NCBI RefSeq assembly: GCF_004114615.1
Contig: NZ_CP035300.1
Coordinates: 1,364,001 to 1,428,000, forward strand
Length of the DNA stretch: 64,000 bases
Source: Dyella sp. M7H15-1
GTDB lineage: Bacteria; Pseudomonadota; Gammaproteobacteria; Xanthomonadales; Rhodanobacteraceae
Reading direction: 5' to 3'
Both the position numbers and the translations under genes were made by a program. This document shows positions 28,484-38,269 of the stretch, one piece after another. The stretch's first letter is position 1. Each line of letters starts with the position of its first letter. A model generated the notes under the pieces. It ran no database searches. It saw nothing but the letters and a program-made list of their open reading frames with translations, and had not been told where the DNA came from.

Positions 28484-29248
28484 TTGCACGTCGTACCGTT
28501 ACCGGCGCTTGCCGACAACTACATCTGGCTGCTGCATGACAAGAGCAAGCAGGCCATCGTGGTCGACCCGGGCGCAGCCGCTCCAGTCGAGGCTGCGCTC
28601 GCTTCGCGCGGGTTGGTGTTGCGTGCCGTTCTGCTGACACATCACCATGCGGATCACATCGGCGGCGCGGGTCGTCTGCGCGACATCTACGACGTTCCCG
28701 TCTATGCGCCCGATGACGAGCGCATCGAGGTCGCGACGCACCACGTGAAGGATGGCGAAACCCTGTCGCTGCCACAACCCTCTGCGCGCTTCGACATCAT
28801 CGCCGTACCAGGACATACGCTAAGCCACATCGTTTACGTCGGTGAAGGTGTGCTGCTGTGCGGAGATACCCTTTTCAGTCTTGGTTGTGGCCGCCTGTTT
28901 GAGGGTACGCCAATGCAGATGCTTGCTTCCTTGCAACGTCTTGCTTCGCTACCCGGCGACACCCTGATGTGCTGCGGACACGAATACACGGTTGCGAACG
29001 GTCGTTTTGCGCAAACCATAGATCCCGATAACGCTGCACTCCGGCAGCGGCTCGACGAAGTCGCGAAGCTGCGCGCCGATCATCGCCCCAGTGTGCCTGT
29101 AACACTGTCGAGCGAATTGGCCTGCAATCCTTTCCTGCGCATAAACAGCGAGAGCGTGATCGATTGGTGTCGCCGGCATGGTGCCGCCAATGATCCAGTG
29201 ACTCGCTTCGCTGCGTTGCGTTCTGCCAAGGATGCATTCCGCGCATGA
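28484..29248 (+). CDS. gloB: Hydroxyacylglutathione hydrolase (glyoxalase II)
   Basis: A 254-residue metallo-beta-lactamase-fold enzyme hydrolysing S-lactoylglutathione. The binuclear metal motif is LLTHHHADHIGG near residue 55; further ligands are in VPGHTLSHIVY, LLCGDTLFSLGCGRLFEG and MCCGHEYTVANGRFA. The C-terminal glutathione-binding part is present. The start is a TTG at 28484 with GGAG 7 bases upstream; MHVVPLPALADNYIWLL is the family N-terminus. Its 3' end overlaps mltD by 4 bases, the conserved gloB-mltD pair. Confidence 0.93.
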   Translation: MHVVPLPALADNYIWLLHDKSKQAIVVDPGAAAPVEAALASRGLVLRAVLLTHHHADHIGGAGRLRDIYDVPVYAPDDERIEVATHHVKDGETLSLPQPSARFDIIAVPGHTLSHIVYVGEGVLLCGDTLFSLGCGRLFEGTPMQMLASLQRLASLPGDTLMCCGHEYTVANGRFAQTIDPDNAALRQRLDEVAKLRADHRPSVPVTLSSELACNPFLRINSESVIDWCRRHGAANDPVTRFAALRSAKDAFRA

Positions 29249-30504
29249 AACCGACGCCGCGATTTCTTCCTGCTGTACTTGCCTCGCTACTTGCAGCTTG
29301 CGCAACCCCGCCCACCACCGGCCCAACCCACGCACCTGCAACGGTGACACCCACACCGATGCCCTCACCCACACCATCACCGACGGCCGCAACACAGCCG
29401 GAAACTGCGCCGCCAGCATCGCAGGCAGACACGGCCAAAGTGTGGGACAGGCTGCGCAACAGCTTCGCGATGTCGGACTGCGATGCAGACCCGCAAATCA
29501 TGGTCTGGGCGCATCGCTATACGCAGAGTCCACAGCGCTTTGAAACACAGATGAGCCAAGCACTGCCGCAGTTGATCTACGTGCAGCAGGTGGCCGAAAA
29601 ATACGACGTCGCCGGCGAATTCGCCCTGCTACCTTGGGTGGAAAGTCAATATCGGTCAGTGCCTGGGCATCACAATCTGCCGGCGGGTATGTGGCAGATT
29701 GTGTCCAGTACAGCAAAAGTGATTGGCCTGCATGCCAATCACGGCTATGACGGCCGTCTGGACACCGCCGCTTCGACCGACAGCGTCATGCGTATGCTGC
29801 GCGACTATCACAACGATCTACACGATTGGCGCCTGGTCGATTACGCCTTCAATCGCGGCGAATTCGGCATGCAACGGCTGGTGCGGCAGCACGGTCTGCC
29901 GCCGGATGAACCGGCCATTCCAAAGATGCCGGTACCGCGCGTCACACGCGAGCATCTGACCAAGCTGTTAGCCATTTCTTGCATCGTGCGCGATCCGGAA
30001 CGCTTCAATGTGGAACTGCCGACGCTTTCGGCTGACCAGCACCTGGAAACGGTTGAAGTCAATCACGGCATGACACTGTCCACCGCAGCCATCCATGCCG
30101 GCATGGATGCGGATTCGCTCAAACGACTGAACCCGGCACTGTTGAGCAATACGGTGGATGCCAATACACCCAGACATCGGCTGCTGATGCCACACCGCAA
30201 TGCCGAACAATTGCGCACGGCAATGCAGATGGCGAACGACCAGGACATGACAGCCAGCCTGTCTGGCATCAACAACCCACCGCCACCTTCTCTCTTTGCG
30301 GATCAACCGACGATCACGGATGAGAGTACCCAGACCTTTTCCAACAAAACGCGCCACGCCCGCACCCACACGGTGCGCAATGGCGAAAATCTCTGGCAGA
30401 TCGCGAAGAACTATTCCACCAGCGTCAGCAAGATCGAGCGCCTGAACCATCTGCACGGCAAACCGCTCAAGCTCGGACAGGTGCTCAAGCTCGATTCACC
30501 CTGA
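29245..30504 (+). CDS. mltD: Membrane-bound lytic murein transglycosylase D with one LysM domain
   Basis: A 419-residue lipoprotein. The signal ends in the lipobox LLAAC (Cys19), so it is outer-membrane anchored. A Pro/Thr-rich linker follows (residues about 22-55). The SLT domain has LLPWVESQYRSVPGH with the catalytic Glu near residue 133, GMWQIVSSTAKVIGL and VDYAFNRGEFGMQRL. One LysM domain at the C-terminus reads HTVRNGENLWQIAKNYSTSVSKI and KLGQVLKL. E. coli MltD has two LysM repeats; here a second is not obvious. It cleaves peptidoglycan glycan strands to 1,6-anhydro products. Confidence 0.9.
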   Translation: MKPTPRFLPAVLASLLAACATPPTTGPTHAPATVTPTPMPSPTPSPTAATQPETAPPASQADTAKVWDRLRNSFAMSDCDADPQIMVWAHRYTQSPQRFETQMSQALPQLIYVQQVAEKYDVAGEFALLPWVESQYRSVPGHHNLPAGMWQIVSSTAKVIGLHANHGYDGRLDTAASTDSVMRMLRDYHNDLHDWRLVDYAFNRGEFGMQRLVRQHGLPPDEPAIPKMPVPRVTREHLTKLLAISCIVRDPERFNVELPTLSADQHLETVEVNHGMTLSTAAIHAGMDADSLKRLNPALLSNTVDANTPRHRLLMPHRNAEQLRTAMQMANDQDMTASLSGINNPPPPSLFADQPTITDESTQTFSNKTRHARTHTVRNGENLWQIAKNYSTSVSKIERLNHLHGKPLKLGQVLKLDSP

Positions 30505-30583
30505 ATCCCCTGCTCGCGCCCAGCTGCTAGACTGCTAAGACGACTCCTTGGGGACCGCCTTTTTATAGGCACGACCTCGCCAG

Positions 30584-32494
30584 TTACATACGATCCTTGG
30601 CGATCTGAATCTTGGTCTTGGTCTTCAGCATATCGACGAAGCCCTGGGTTTCCACACCACCATAAGCTTGCACCATCTGGCGATAGAGCTGACGCCGATC
30701 GTCATCAGTGAGCTTCGACAAGTCGCCACCTTCCACCTTGTCGAACGCAAGCACCGCGTAAGAGCCATGATCCAGCGCCACATCTGCGAACTGCGGCTTG
30801 CCATCAGTCATCGGATGTGGCATCACGAAAACCTTGTCGAGCAAGGCTTGCGGAACACCCTGCTGCACGCGCTGTGCCTGATTGACCGTTTGCACATTCG
30901 CATGTTCGGCCTGGGCCAGCGTCATGATGTCCTCACCCTTGCCCAATCGCTGGACCAGCACGTCGGCCTTCTCTTGCGCCGCGCTGGCAATGCGTTCGTC
31001 CAGAATTTTCCGCACGATCGCATCATGCACTTCGGCAATCGGCTTAGGGGATGCCGGTACGTGTTTGTCCACGCGCAGCACGACCGAATCCGTCTTGCCC
31101 AGGTCGACTAGGTTGGAGTTGTTGCCGGAATTCAACACGTCATTGGAAAACGCGGCCGCGATCACTTTCGGATTGGCAGCAATGCCCTCGCCACCCGTGC
31201 GGCTGAACAGCGATGTTTCCTTGACCTGCAACTGCAAAGCCTGCGCAGCTGACTCCAATGAGCCTGGATTCTGCGAGGTCAGGTCGGTCATCTTGCCCGC
31301 GGCGTCGTTGTAAGCACGGTCGTGATCGGCCGAGGTGGCTTCCTTCACAAGCTGGTCGCGCACTTCTTCAAATGGCTTGGTCTGACCACTTCGGACGTCA
31401 CGCAGATAGATGATGTGATAGCCCTCGTCGGATAGCACCGGCTTGGAAATCTGGCCTTTCTGCAAGGCAAACATAGTCGATTCGAACACTGGGTTGGTTA
31501 CACCCTTCTGCAGCCAGCCGAGATCGCCACCAGCGAGCTTCGAACCCACGTCGTCCGAATTCTGTTGCGCCAGCTTGGCGAAGTTTTCCGGGGTGGCCTG
31601 GGCGGCAATCTTTTCGGCCTTCTCCAGCGCGACCTTCTGCTGATCCGGCGTGGCGTTTTTCGGCACATTGATCAGAATGTGCGAAACCTCGCGCTGCTCT
31701 GGCAAGCCGAAACGGGCAATTTCATCCTGGTAGCGCTTCTTCAATTCTTCGTCGGTAGGTTGCGGAGCTTTCGACTTCAGGTCGGCTGCTTTCACCTCGA
31801 TGTACTTCAGCGACACCCGTTCCGGATTCATGAAATCCGCCTGATGCGTCTTGTAGTAATCCTGCACTTGCGCGTCCGTTACCTGGCTGTCTGTCGGCGT
31901 CTGGCGCGGTAGCACGACATAGCGGAACGTTCGGCGCTGCAGTTTGATGTCCAGATAGCGATCGATATCGGCCTGGGTGACGATGGTGCTGCCGCTGATG
32001 GCATCCGGCAGCAGGCTGCTTTCCAACGAGGTGCGGATATTGTTCTGGAACATGTCCGGTGTCATGCCTGCAGCGGCAAGTTGCGCGCGGTACATGTCGG
32101 CACTGAACTGGCCATCGACCTGGAACGCCGGGTTCGAGGCGATGGTATCGCGCAGAGCCTGATCCGACACCCGCATGCCGAGGTCTTCATTGGCTTGCAG
32201 CAGCACTTGCTGGGCGATCAATTGATCCAGGATCTGCTGCTTGAATTCGGGCTTGTCGAAAACGCTCGCGTCGAACTGGTCACCCATCTGCGCACGCTGC
32301 TGCTGACGAATGCGGTTGATTGTGTCTTGATAATGCTGCTGATCGATCTCGCGTTTGCCGACCTTGGCGACGAAGGATTCAACCTGCGAGCTGAAGTAAC
32401 CCTCGATGCCGAAGAATGACATCGCAAATACGGCGATGCCCAGCACCACAATGGCTGGCCACCCTTGCATTTTGTCGCGTAGTGATTGCAGCAT
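30584..32494 (-). CDS. ppiD: Periplasmic folding chaperone PpiD (SurA-type N-terminus and parvulin domain)
   Basis: A 636-residue protein anchored by a single N-terminal membrane helix (WPAIVVLGIAVFAMSFFGI, about residues 12-30), with the rest in the periplasm. A SurA-like chaperone segment follows (QQHYQDTINRIRQQQRAQ and a later LIAQQVLLQANEDLGM). The parvulin domain lies around residues 265-365: VSHILINVPKNAT, LGWLQKGVTNPVFESTMFAL and GYHIIYLRDV. In E. coli PpiD it is thought to be inactive or weak as an isomerase. It assists outer-membrane and secreted proteins leaving Sec. It is the last gene of the lon-hupB-tRNA-ppiD block. Confidence 0.93.
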   Translation of the reverse strand: MLQSLRDKMQGWPAIVVLGIAVFAMSFFGIEGYFSSQVESFVAKVGKREIDQQHYQDTINRIRQQQRAQMGDQFDASVFDKPEFKQQILDQLIAQQVLLQANEDLGMRVSDQALRDTIASNPAFQVDGQFSADMYRAQLAAAGMTPDMFQNNIRTSLESSLLPDAISGSTIVTQADIDRYLDIKLQRRTFRYVVLPRQTPTDSQVTDAQVQDYYKTHQADFMNPERVSLKYIEVKAADLKSKAPQPTDEELKKRYQDEIARFGLPEQREVSHILINVPKNATPDQQKVALEKAEKIAAQATPENFAKLAQQNSDDVGSKLAGGDLGWLQKGVTNPVFESTMFALQKGQISKPVLSDEGYHIIYLRDVRSGQTKPFEEVRDQLVKEATSADHDRAYNDAAGKMTDLTSQNPGSLESAAQALQLQVKETSLFSRTGGEGIAANPKVIAAAFSNDVLNSGNNSNLVDLGKTDSVVLRVDKHVPASPKPIAEVHDAIVRKILDERIASAAQEKADVLVQRLGKGEDIMTLAQAEHANVQTVNQAQRVQQGVPQALLDKVFVMPHPMTDGKPQFADVALDHGSYAVLAFDKVEGGDLSKLTDDDRRQLYRQMVQAYGGVETQGFVDMLKTKTKIQIAKDRM

Positions 32495-32584
32495 AGATCT
32501 TCCCGCGATGGTGTTGGCGCGTTGCCGCGCATGTTCGATATGTCCTAAACAACAAGGGCGCCACGGGGGCGCCCTTGCAAACCG

Positions 32585-32661
32585 TGGCGGAGCGGACGGG
32601 ACTCGAACCCGCGACCTCCGGCGTGACAGGCCAGCATTCTAACCGACTGAACTACCGCTCC
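32585..32661 (-). tRNA. tRNA-Asp (anticodon GTC)
   Basis: A 77-base tRNA with encoded CCA. Acceptor GGAGCGG pairs with CCGCTCC, the T-loop is GGTTCGAGTCC, and the anticodon loop CTGTCAC gives GTC. It is one of a pair between hupB and ppiD. Confidence 0.97.
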
Positions 32662-32667
32662 ACATAC

Positions 32668-32742
32668 TGGTGGGCGCTGTAGGGATCGAACCTACGACCC
32701 TCGCCTTGTAAGGGCGACGCTCTACCGCTGAGCTAAGCGCCC
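32668..32742 (-). tRNA. tRNA-Val (anticodon TAC)
   Basis: A 75-base tRNA with encoded CCA. Acceptor GGGCGCT pairs with AGCGCCC, the T-arm reads GTAGGTTCGATCCCTAC, and the anticodon loop CTTACAA gives TAC. Six bases separate it from tRNA-Asp. Confidence 0.97.
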
Positions 32743-32759
32743 GCAACCAAATCGGCCGT

Positions 32760-33032
32760 TTAGTTTACGGCGTCCTTGAGTCCCTTGCCAGCCTTGAACG
32801 CTGGAATCTTCGAAGCGGCGATCTTGATCTCTTCATTGGTGCGAGGATTGCGACCAGTACGGGCAGCGCGCTCGCGAACGGTGAAGGTACCGAAGCCGAC
32901 GACCGCCACGTCTTCGCCACTCTTTAGAGCCTTTTGCACCGTCTCGAAAAAGGCTTCGAGCGCACGGCCGGCATCAGCCTTGGTCAGTTCGGCGTGTTCG
33001 GCAACGGCATTGATCAGATCGGTTTTATTCAT
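32760..33032 (-). CDS. hupB: DNA-binding protein HU-beta
   Basis: A 90-residue nucleoid protein of exact family length. It begins [22 protein letters not shown] and carries [20 protein letters not shown], the DNA-bending beta-arm with the Arg-Asn-Pro tip. AAGGGAG precedes the ATG. It lies downstream of lon, and the tRNA-Val gene begins 18 bp after its stop, so the tRNAs may be processed from a hupB transcript. Confidence 0.97.
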   Translation of the reverse strand: MNKTDLINAVAEHAELTKADAGRALEAFFETVQKALKSGEDVAVVGFGTFTVRERAARTGRNPRTNEEIKIAASKIPAFKAGKGLKDAVN

Positions 33033-33311
33033 TGAGTTACTCCCTTAAACAGGTATTCGGCCCGCGGATAGGTTGGGGACGGGACAACGCAGGAAAGGAT
33101 CGGAAGGATTCTATGGAAGGCGTTGCCACGCGATCCCGCATCACTGTGCATACTGACGCAGCCTCAGGATGGCGGTGAGCCTTTATACCAGCGCCCCCCG
33201 AGGTCCGCAACACAAGCTATACCAACGCTTTGCATGGTATTCAGATGTATACGACGGGCACCACAACATACCGTGCAAGCGTTGCTTGGCAATGGTGTGG
33301 CTTGGTGTGAA
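33033..33311. other. hupB upstream region
   Basis: Most of the 333 bp between lon and hupB. I see the hupB ribosome site at its lower end and the lon terminator at its upper end (33312-33340), and no coding signal between them. A separate hupB promoter is expected here but no clear boxes could be assigned. Confidence 0.5.
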
Positions 33312-33340
33312 ACGGGCGACACATAAAACGTGTCGCCCGT
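33312..33340 (-). terminator. Hairpin terminator behind lon
   Basis: ACGGGCGACAC and GTGTCGCCCGT form a perfect 11-bp stem around a 7-base loop, about 26 bases after the lon stop. The minus-strand T-run is short (TTTC), so it may be a partial terminator. Confidence 0.65.
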
Positions 33341-33365
33341 CGCAATCACAACAAAGTCAGTGCAC

Positions 33366-35894
33366 TTAGTGCGTGCGCGTAGGTGCTTCGGCCGCCTCTT
33401 CGTGCGAAGTAGTCTCTGCCGATGCCGCAGCGGGCTCCGCCTCCTCCTTGGCAGATAGTGGTTGCAGTGGACGCTCGAGCGCAATATCCAATACCTCATC
33501 GATCCAGCGCACCGCATGGATATCCAGCGACCCAGTGATGTTTTCCGGAATATCCGCAAGATCCTTGCGGTTCTCGTCCGGAATGATCACGGTGGTGATG
33601 CCTCCGCGATGAGCTGCAAGCAGCTTTTCCTTTAAGCCTCCGATGGGCAGTACGCGACCGCGCAGAGTGATCTCACCCGTCATGGCGACCTCGGAGCGCA
33701 CTGGCACCTTGGTCAAGGCGGATACGAGTGCCGTACACATGGCAATACCCGCGCTGGGACCATCCTTGGGCGTGGCACCTTCCGGCACGTGGATATGCAA
33801 GTCCAATTTCTCATGGAAGTCCGGATCGATGCCGAAGCGGGCGGCACGCGCGCGCACCACCGACAATGCGGCCTGGATCGATTCCTTCATGACATCGCCA
33901 AGCTGGCCGGTGTGCACCTGGCGCCCCTTGCCGGGCACGATCGATGCTTCGATGCTGAGCAGATCGCCACCGACCTGGGTCCAGGCCAAACCCGTCACTA
34001 GCCCCACTTCGTTCTGCAGTTCCTTACGACCGAAGTCGAAGCGGCGCACGCCGAGGTAATGATCCAGATTGTCAGAGTTGACCCGTACCTTACCGAGCAC
34101 GGCCTTGATTTTGCCTTTCTTGGTTTCCGCAGACTTGGCTTTCTCGGCGACAACCTTGGTTTTCTCCATAGCCTTCTTATGCTCACCCAGCGTGAGTTGC
34201 TTAACCACCTTGCGGCAGATTTTGGAGATCTCACGCTCAAGATTGCGAACACCCGATTCGCGCGTGTAGTAACGCACGATGTCGCGCACAGCCTCTTCGT
34301 CGACGCTGATTTCGTCCGGCTTCAGACCGTTGGCTTTGATCTGCTTGGGCAACAGATATTTCTGTGCAATGGCGAGTTTTTCGTCTTCGGTGTAACCGGG
34401 GATACGAATGACTTCCATGCGATCCAGCAACGGACCAGGAATGTTGAGCGAGTTAGCCGTCGCAATCCACATCACTTCGGAAAGGTCGAGATCGACTTCC
34501 AAATAATGATCGTTGAACGCGTGGTTCTGCTCCGGATCGAGCACTTCCAACAGCGCCGATGACGGATCGCCGCGAAAATCCATCGACATCTTGTCGATCT
34601 CGTCCAGCACGAACAGCGGATTTTTGCTACCGACTTTGTTCATGTTCTGCACGATACGACCTGGCATCGAACCGATATAGGTACGGCGATGACCACGAAT
34701 TTCCGCCTCATCGCGTACGCCACCCAGGCTCATGCGAACGAACTTGCGATTGGTCGCCTTGGCAATCGATTGGCCAAGCGAGGTCTTACCCACACCCGGC
34801 GGGCCGACGAGACAAAGAATGGGACCCTTCATAGCGCTGACGCGCTGCTGCACAGCGAGGTATTCAAGGATGCGTTCCTTGACCTTCTCCAGACCAAAAT
34901 GATCGGCATCTAGCACGTCCTGTGCGAGCGCGAGATCTTTGCGCACTTTGCTGCGCTTTTTCCACGGCACGCCGATCAGCCAATCTAGATAGTTGCGCAC
35001 CACCGTAGCTTCGGCGGACATCGGCGACATCTGTTTGAGCTTGCCGAATTCCTGGCGCGCTTTGGCCAGCACCGGCTTGGGCATGCCAGCATCTTCGATC
35101 TTCTTTTGCAGCTCTTCGATTTCGTTCGGGCCATCCTCACCCTCGCCCAACTCTTTCTGGATGGCCTTCATTTGTTCATTGAGGTAGTAGTCACGCTGAC
35201 TCTTTTCCATCTGCGACTTCACCCTGCCGCGGATGCGCTTTTCCACCTGTTGCAGATCGATCTCGCCATCGACCAGGCCAATCAACAATTCAAGCCGTTG
35301 ACCGACATCGGCCGTTTCCAGCACGCGTTGCTTGTCGGACATGCGCACAGTGAGATGTGCCGCAATGGAGTCGGCAAGACGCGAGGGATCATCGATGCTC
35401 GACAAGGTTGCCAGCACCTCCGGCGGCAGCTTGCGGCTCTGTTTGACCAGTTGCTCGAACAGCGAGATCAAGGTGCGCGATACGACATCCAGCTCGCGCT
35501 CTTTCACACTGTAGACGGGCTCGATCACACGCGAGCGTGCAGTAAGCATGCCGGCGTCATCGTGATATTCCTCGATCACCACGCGCGACTGGCCTTCGAC
35601 CAGCACCTTCACGGTACCGTCAGGCAATTTCAACAATTGCAACACACCTGCAAGTGTGCCGACTTGGTGAAGGTCCTTGACCGCAGGATCATCGATATCG
35701 GGGCTCTTCTGAGCCACCAGCAGGATCTGGCGCTCGCCTTCCATCGCACGTTCAAGCGCGCGCATGGATTTGTCACGGCCGACAAACAGCGGAATCACCA
35801 TGTGTGGATAGACCACAACATCGCGCAGGGGTAGCACCGGCAGCGCATCCAGAAGGGTGCCAATGGCGGCAGGACTTGCGGCAATTTTTACCAT
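33366..35894 (-). CDS. lon: ATP-dependent protease Lon
   Basis: An 842-residue LonA protease. The N-terminal substrate-binding domain starts [23 protein letters not shown]. The AAA+ module has [15 protein letters not shown] (Walker A, near residue 375) and [11 protein letters not shown] (Walker B). The C-terminal protease has the catalytic Ser-Lys dyad in [15 protein letters not shown] and [15 protein letters not shown] Lys/Ala-rich insertion (about residues 580-605) lies before the protease domain. The C-terminal tail is Glu/Ala-rich. It degrades misfolded and regulatory proteins. It follows clpX in the conserved tig-clpP-clpX-lon order. Confidence 0.97.
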   Translation of the reverse strand: MVKIAASPAAIGTLLDALPVLPLRDVVVYPHMVIPLFVGRDKSMRALERAMEGERQILLVAQKSPDIDDPAVKDLHQVGTLAGVLQLLKLPDGTVKVLVEGQSRVVIEEYHDDAGMLTARSRVIEPVYSVKERELDVVSRTLISLFEQLVKQSRKLPPEVLATLSSIDDPSRLADSIAAHLTVRMSDKQRVLETADVGQRLELLIGLVDGEIDLQQVEKRIRGRVKSQMEKSQRDYYLNEQMKAIQKELGEGEDGPNEIEELQKKIEDAGMPKPVLAKARQEFGKLKQMSPMSAEATVVRNYLDWLIGVPWKKRSKVRKDLALAQDVLDADHFGLEKVKERILEYLAVQQRVSAMKGPILCLVGPPGVGKTSLGQSIAKATNRKFVRMSLGGVRDEAEIRGHRRTYIGSMPGRIVQNMNKVGSKNPLFVLDEIDKMSMDFRGDPSSALLEVLDPEQNHAFNDHYLEVDLDLSEVMWIATANSLNIPGPLLDRMEVIRIPGYTEDEKLAIAQKYLLPKQIKANGLKPDEISVDEEAVRDIVRYYTRESGVRNLEREISKICRKVVKQLTLGEHKKAMEKTKVVAEKAKSAETKKGKIKAVLGKVRVNSDNLDHYLGVRRFDFGRKELQNEVGLVTGLAWTQVGGDLLSIEASIVPGKGRQVHTGQLGDVMKESIQAALSVVRARAARFGIDPDFHEKLDLHIHVPEGATPKDGPSAGIAMCTALVSALTKVPVRSEVAMTGEITLRGRVLPIGGLKEKLLAAHRGGITTVIIPDENRKDLADIPENITGSLDIHAVRWIDEVLDIALERPLQPLSAKEEAEPAAASAETTSHEEAAEAPTRTH

Positions 35895-36005
35895 CGCTGG
35901 AATTCTCTCGCGAAAAATGAGCCTTTCAACCCCGACACTGCGCCGAGGTCACTGTCTCGTCAAGTGGAGGCGATGTGGCTGGCACTCAAGTGCCCGCCAA
36001 GCAAC

Positions 36006-36046
36006 GAAAAACACGCGGCCCCGGCAGTTGCCCGCCAGGGCCGCGG
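36006..36046 (-). terminator. Rho-independent terminator of clpX
   Basis: On the minus strand CGCGGCCCTGGC and GCCGGGGCCGCG form a long GC stem around GGGCAACT, followed by TGTTTTT. It lies about 30 bases after the clpX stop and separates clpX from lon. Confidence 0.85.
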
Positions 36047-36073
36047 AATGCGGACTCTGTAACAATCAGATGA

Positions 36074-37375
36074 TCAAGCTGCGGCGTCGCCGCTTTCGCT
36101 GCTGATCCTCGGTTGCTGCTGCAAGCTTCCGCGATAGATCAGGTAGGGTTCGGCCTGCCCTTCGATCACTGCGTCATCCACCACTACCTTGCTGACGTGT
36201 TCCAGCGACGGTAGTTCGTACATCGTGTCGAGCAGTACTTGTTCAAGGATGGTGCGCAAACCACGCGCACCCGTCTTGCGCTTAAGTGCTTTGCGTGCGA
36301 CGGCTTGCAGTGCCTCTGGACGGAATTCCAACTCGACGCCTTCCATATCGAACAGTTTGCGAAACTGTTTCGTGACGGCGTTGCGCGGTTCGGTGAGGAT
36401 TTTAACCAATGCAGATTCGTCGAGTTCGTCCAGTGTAGCCACAACAGGCAGACGGCCGACGAATTCCGGAATCAGGCCGAAGCGCACCAGATCCGCCGGC
36501 TCGACTTCTGCTAGAACCTTGCCAAGATTTTCCGTGCGTTCCTTCGAACGTACCTCAGCCGAGAAACCGATGCCCGTTGTTTCGGAGCGCTGCTGGATAA
36601 CTTTTTCCAGACCTGCAAAGGCGCCACCGCAGATGAACAGGATGTTCTTGGTATCAACCTGTAGGAATTCCTGCTGCGGGTGCTTGCGACCGCCCTGCGG
36701 GGGCACCGAAGCGAGCGTGCCTTCGATAAGCTTCAGCAACGCCTGCTGCACACCTTCGCCGGACACGTCGCGAGTGATCGATGGGTTTTCGCTCTTGCGC
36801 GAGATCTTGTCGATTTCGTCAATGTAAACGATGCCCGATTGCGCCTTCTCGACATCGTAGTCGCACTTCTGCAATAGCTTTTGGATAATGTTTTCGACGT
36901 CCTCGCCCACGTAACCCGCTTCGGTCAGCGTGGTAGCGTCGGCGATCGTGAACGGAACGTTGAGCAAGCGCGCAAGCGTTTCCGCCAGTAGTGTCTTGCC
37001 CGAACCGGTCGGGCCGATAAGCAGAATATTGGACTTGCCCAGCTCGATATCGTCGCTGCGTTGGCGAGACTCCATCCGCTTGTAATGGTTGTAGACTGCA
37101 ACGGCGAGTGCTTTCTTGGCGCGCGTCTGCCCGACCACGTACTGGTCGAGGGTCTCCATGATTTCCTTGGGCTTGGGCAACTGGCTACGCCCGGAGGCGG
37201 CCTTTTCTTCCAGCTCCTCACGGATGATGTCGTTACACAGCTCCACACACTCGTCGCAGATGAACACGGACGGACCCGCGATCAGCTTACGTACTTCATG
37301 TTGGCTCTTGCCGCAGAAGGAGCAGTAAAGAATCTTGCCGCTGTCATTGGAACGGCCCTGCCGCTCGTCGCTCAT
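36074..37375 (-). CDS. clpX: ClpXP protease ATP-binding subunit ClpX
   Basis: A 433-residue AAA+ unfoldase. The N-terminal zinc-binding domain has [15 protein letters not shown] and ICDECVELC (four cysteines, residues about 18-46). Walker A is [17 protein letters not shown], Walker [11 protein letters not shown], and the pore-loop region includes [28 protein letters not shown] is the sensor 2 area. The IGF-type ClpP-binding loop is present as [10 protein letters not shown]. It delivers unfolded substrates to ClpP. It lies 183 bp behind clpP, a gap that holds an inverted-repeat element. Confidence 0.97.
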   Translation of the reverse strand: MSDERQGRSNDSGKILYCSFCGKSQHEVRKLIAGPSVFICDECVELCNDIIREELEEKAASGRSQLPKPKEIMETLDQYVVGQTRAKKALAVAVYNHYKRMESRQRSDDIELGKSNILLIGPTGSGKTLLAETLARLLNVPFTIADATTLTEAGYVGEDVENIIQKLLQKCDYDVEKAQSGIVYIDEIDKISRKSENPSITRDVSGEGVQQALLKLIEGTLASVPPQGGRKHPQQEFLQVDTKNILFICGGAFAGLEKVIQQRSETTGIGFSAEVRSKERTENLGKVLAEVEPADLVRFGLIPEFVGRLPVVATLDELDESALVKILTEPRNAVTKQFRKLFDMEGVELEFRPEALQAVARKALKRKTGARGLRTILEQVLLDTMYELPSLEHVSKVVVDDAVIEGQAEPYLIYRGSLQQQPRISSESGDAAA

Positions 37376-37423
37376 TCGTTTGATCCTGCTGGTAAATCCC
37401 GGTTACGGGTCGAGAATAGCACA

Positions 37424-37546
37424 GGGTTCCGAGTCCGCACCCGGATGCGGAACCCACGCATGCCTAAAATTAGAGCCTGTCTGCGATCTCCCCATGGCGG
37501 CCGCTCGGCACAACACGGGCTATGCGCAGATCGCAAACAGGCTCTA
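37424..37546. repeat. Inverted-repeat element between clpP and clpX
   Basis: TAGAGCCTGTCTGCGATCT at 37471-37489 pairs with 37528-37546 over 19 bases with one mismatch, enclosing 38 bases that also contain short palindromes (GCGGCCGC). Next to it, at 37424-37453, GGTTCCG and CGGAACC enclose a second, smaller palindrome. These are unlike a terminator and resemble a short non-autonomous repeat inserted in the operon. Confidence 0.7.
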
Positions 37547-37558
37547 AATCGGCCCAAA

Positions 37559-38188
37559 TCAGGCGGATTTGACCGTTTCGACCGCACGGCGGTCCAGAAC
37601 GGCGTCGATCAAGCCATATTCCTGGGCTGCCTCAGCGCTCATAAAGCGGTCACGCTCCATATCGCGCTCGATCTTCTCCAGAAGCTGGCCGGTATGTTGA
37701 ACGTAGATATCGTTCAGGCGGCGGCGCAGGTACAGGATTTCCTGGGCCTGTATCTCTATATCGGTCGCCTGACCGCGGGCGCCGCCGGATGGCTGGTGGA
37801 TCATTACACGAGAGTTGGGCAGCGAGTAGCGCTTGCCTTTGGCCCCGGCCATCAGCAGCAACGAAGCGGCGCTGCAGGCCTGGCCGATGCACATGGTGCT
37901 GACGTCAGGTTTGACGAACTGCATGGTGTCGTAGATCGCCAATCCGGCAGTCACGGCACCGCCTGGGCTGTTGATATACAAATGGATGTCCTTATCGGGG
38001 TTTTCCGACTCCAGGAACAGCATCTGGGCCACGAGCAGATTGGCCACCTGGTCGTTCACTTCGCCGACCAGGAAGATCACACGCTCCTTCAGCAGGCGCG
38101 AGTAGATGTCATACGAACGTTCGCCACGAGCGGTCTGCTCGACAACGATCGGCACCAGATTGAGGTTATGGATGGGATCCATGGCCAT
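37559..38188 (-). CDS. clpP: ATP-dependent Clp protease proteolytic subunit
   Basis: A 209-residue serine protease. The catalytic Ser is in [16 protein letters not shown] (near residue 105), His in [18 protein letters not shown] (near 130), and Asp in [18 protein letters not shown]-type C-terminal sequence (near 180). The N-terminal [24 protein letters not shown] is the standard start after a short propeptide. It forms the tetradecameric chamber working with ClpX. It lies 81 bp behind tig. Confidence 0.97.
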   Translation of the reverse strand: MAMDPIHNLNLVPIVVEQTARGERSYDIYSRLLKERVIFLVGEVNDQVANLLVAQMLFLESENPDKDIHLYINSPGGAVTAGLAIYDTMQFVKPDVSTMCIGQACSAASLLLMAGAKGKRYSLPNSRVMIHQPSGGARGQATDIEIQAQEILYLRRRLNDIYVQHTGQLLEKIERDMERDRFMSAEAAQEYGLIDAVLDRRAVETVKSA

Positions 38189-38269
38189 GCGTGCGATTCT
38201 CCGCGTGTGGGGACTGAAGAGCGATTCGTGGGATTGGGTCAGACTATAGCCGGACCTGATCGAATCGTC

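Noticed and set aside
35895-36005. Sigma-32 heat-shock promoter before lon
   Set aside because: CTTGAG followed by a loosely C-rich block is visible on the minus strand but is too far from the consensus to call.
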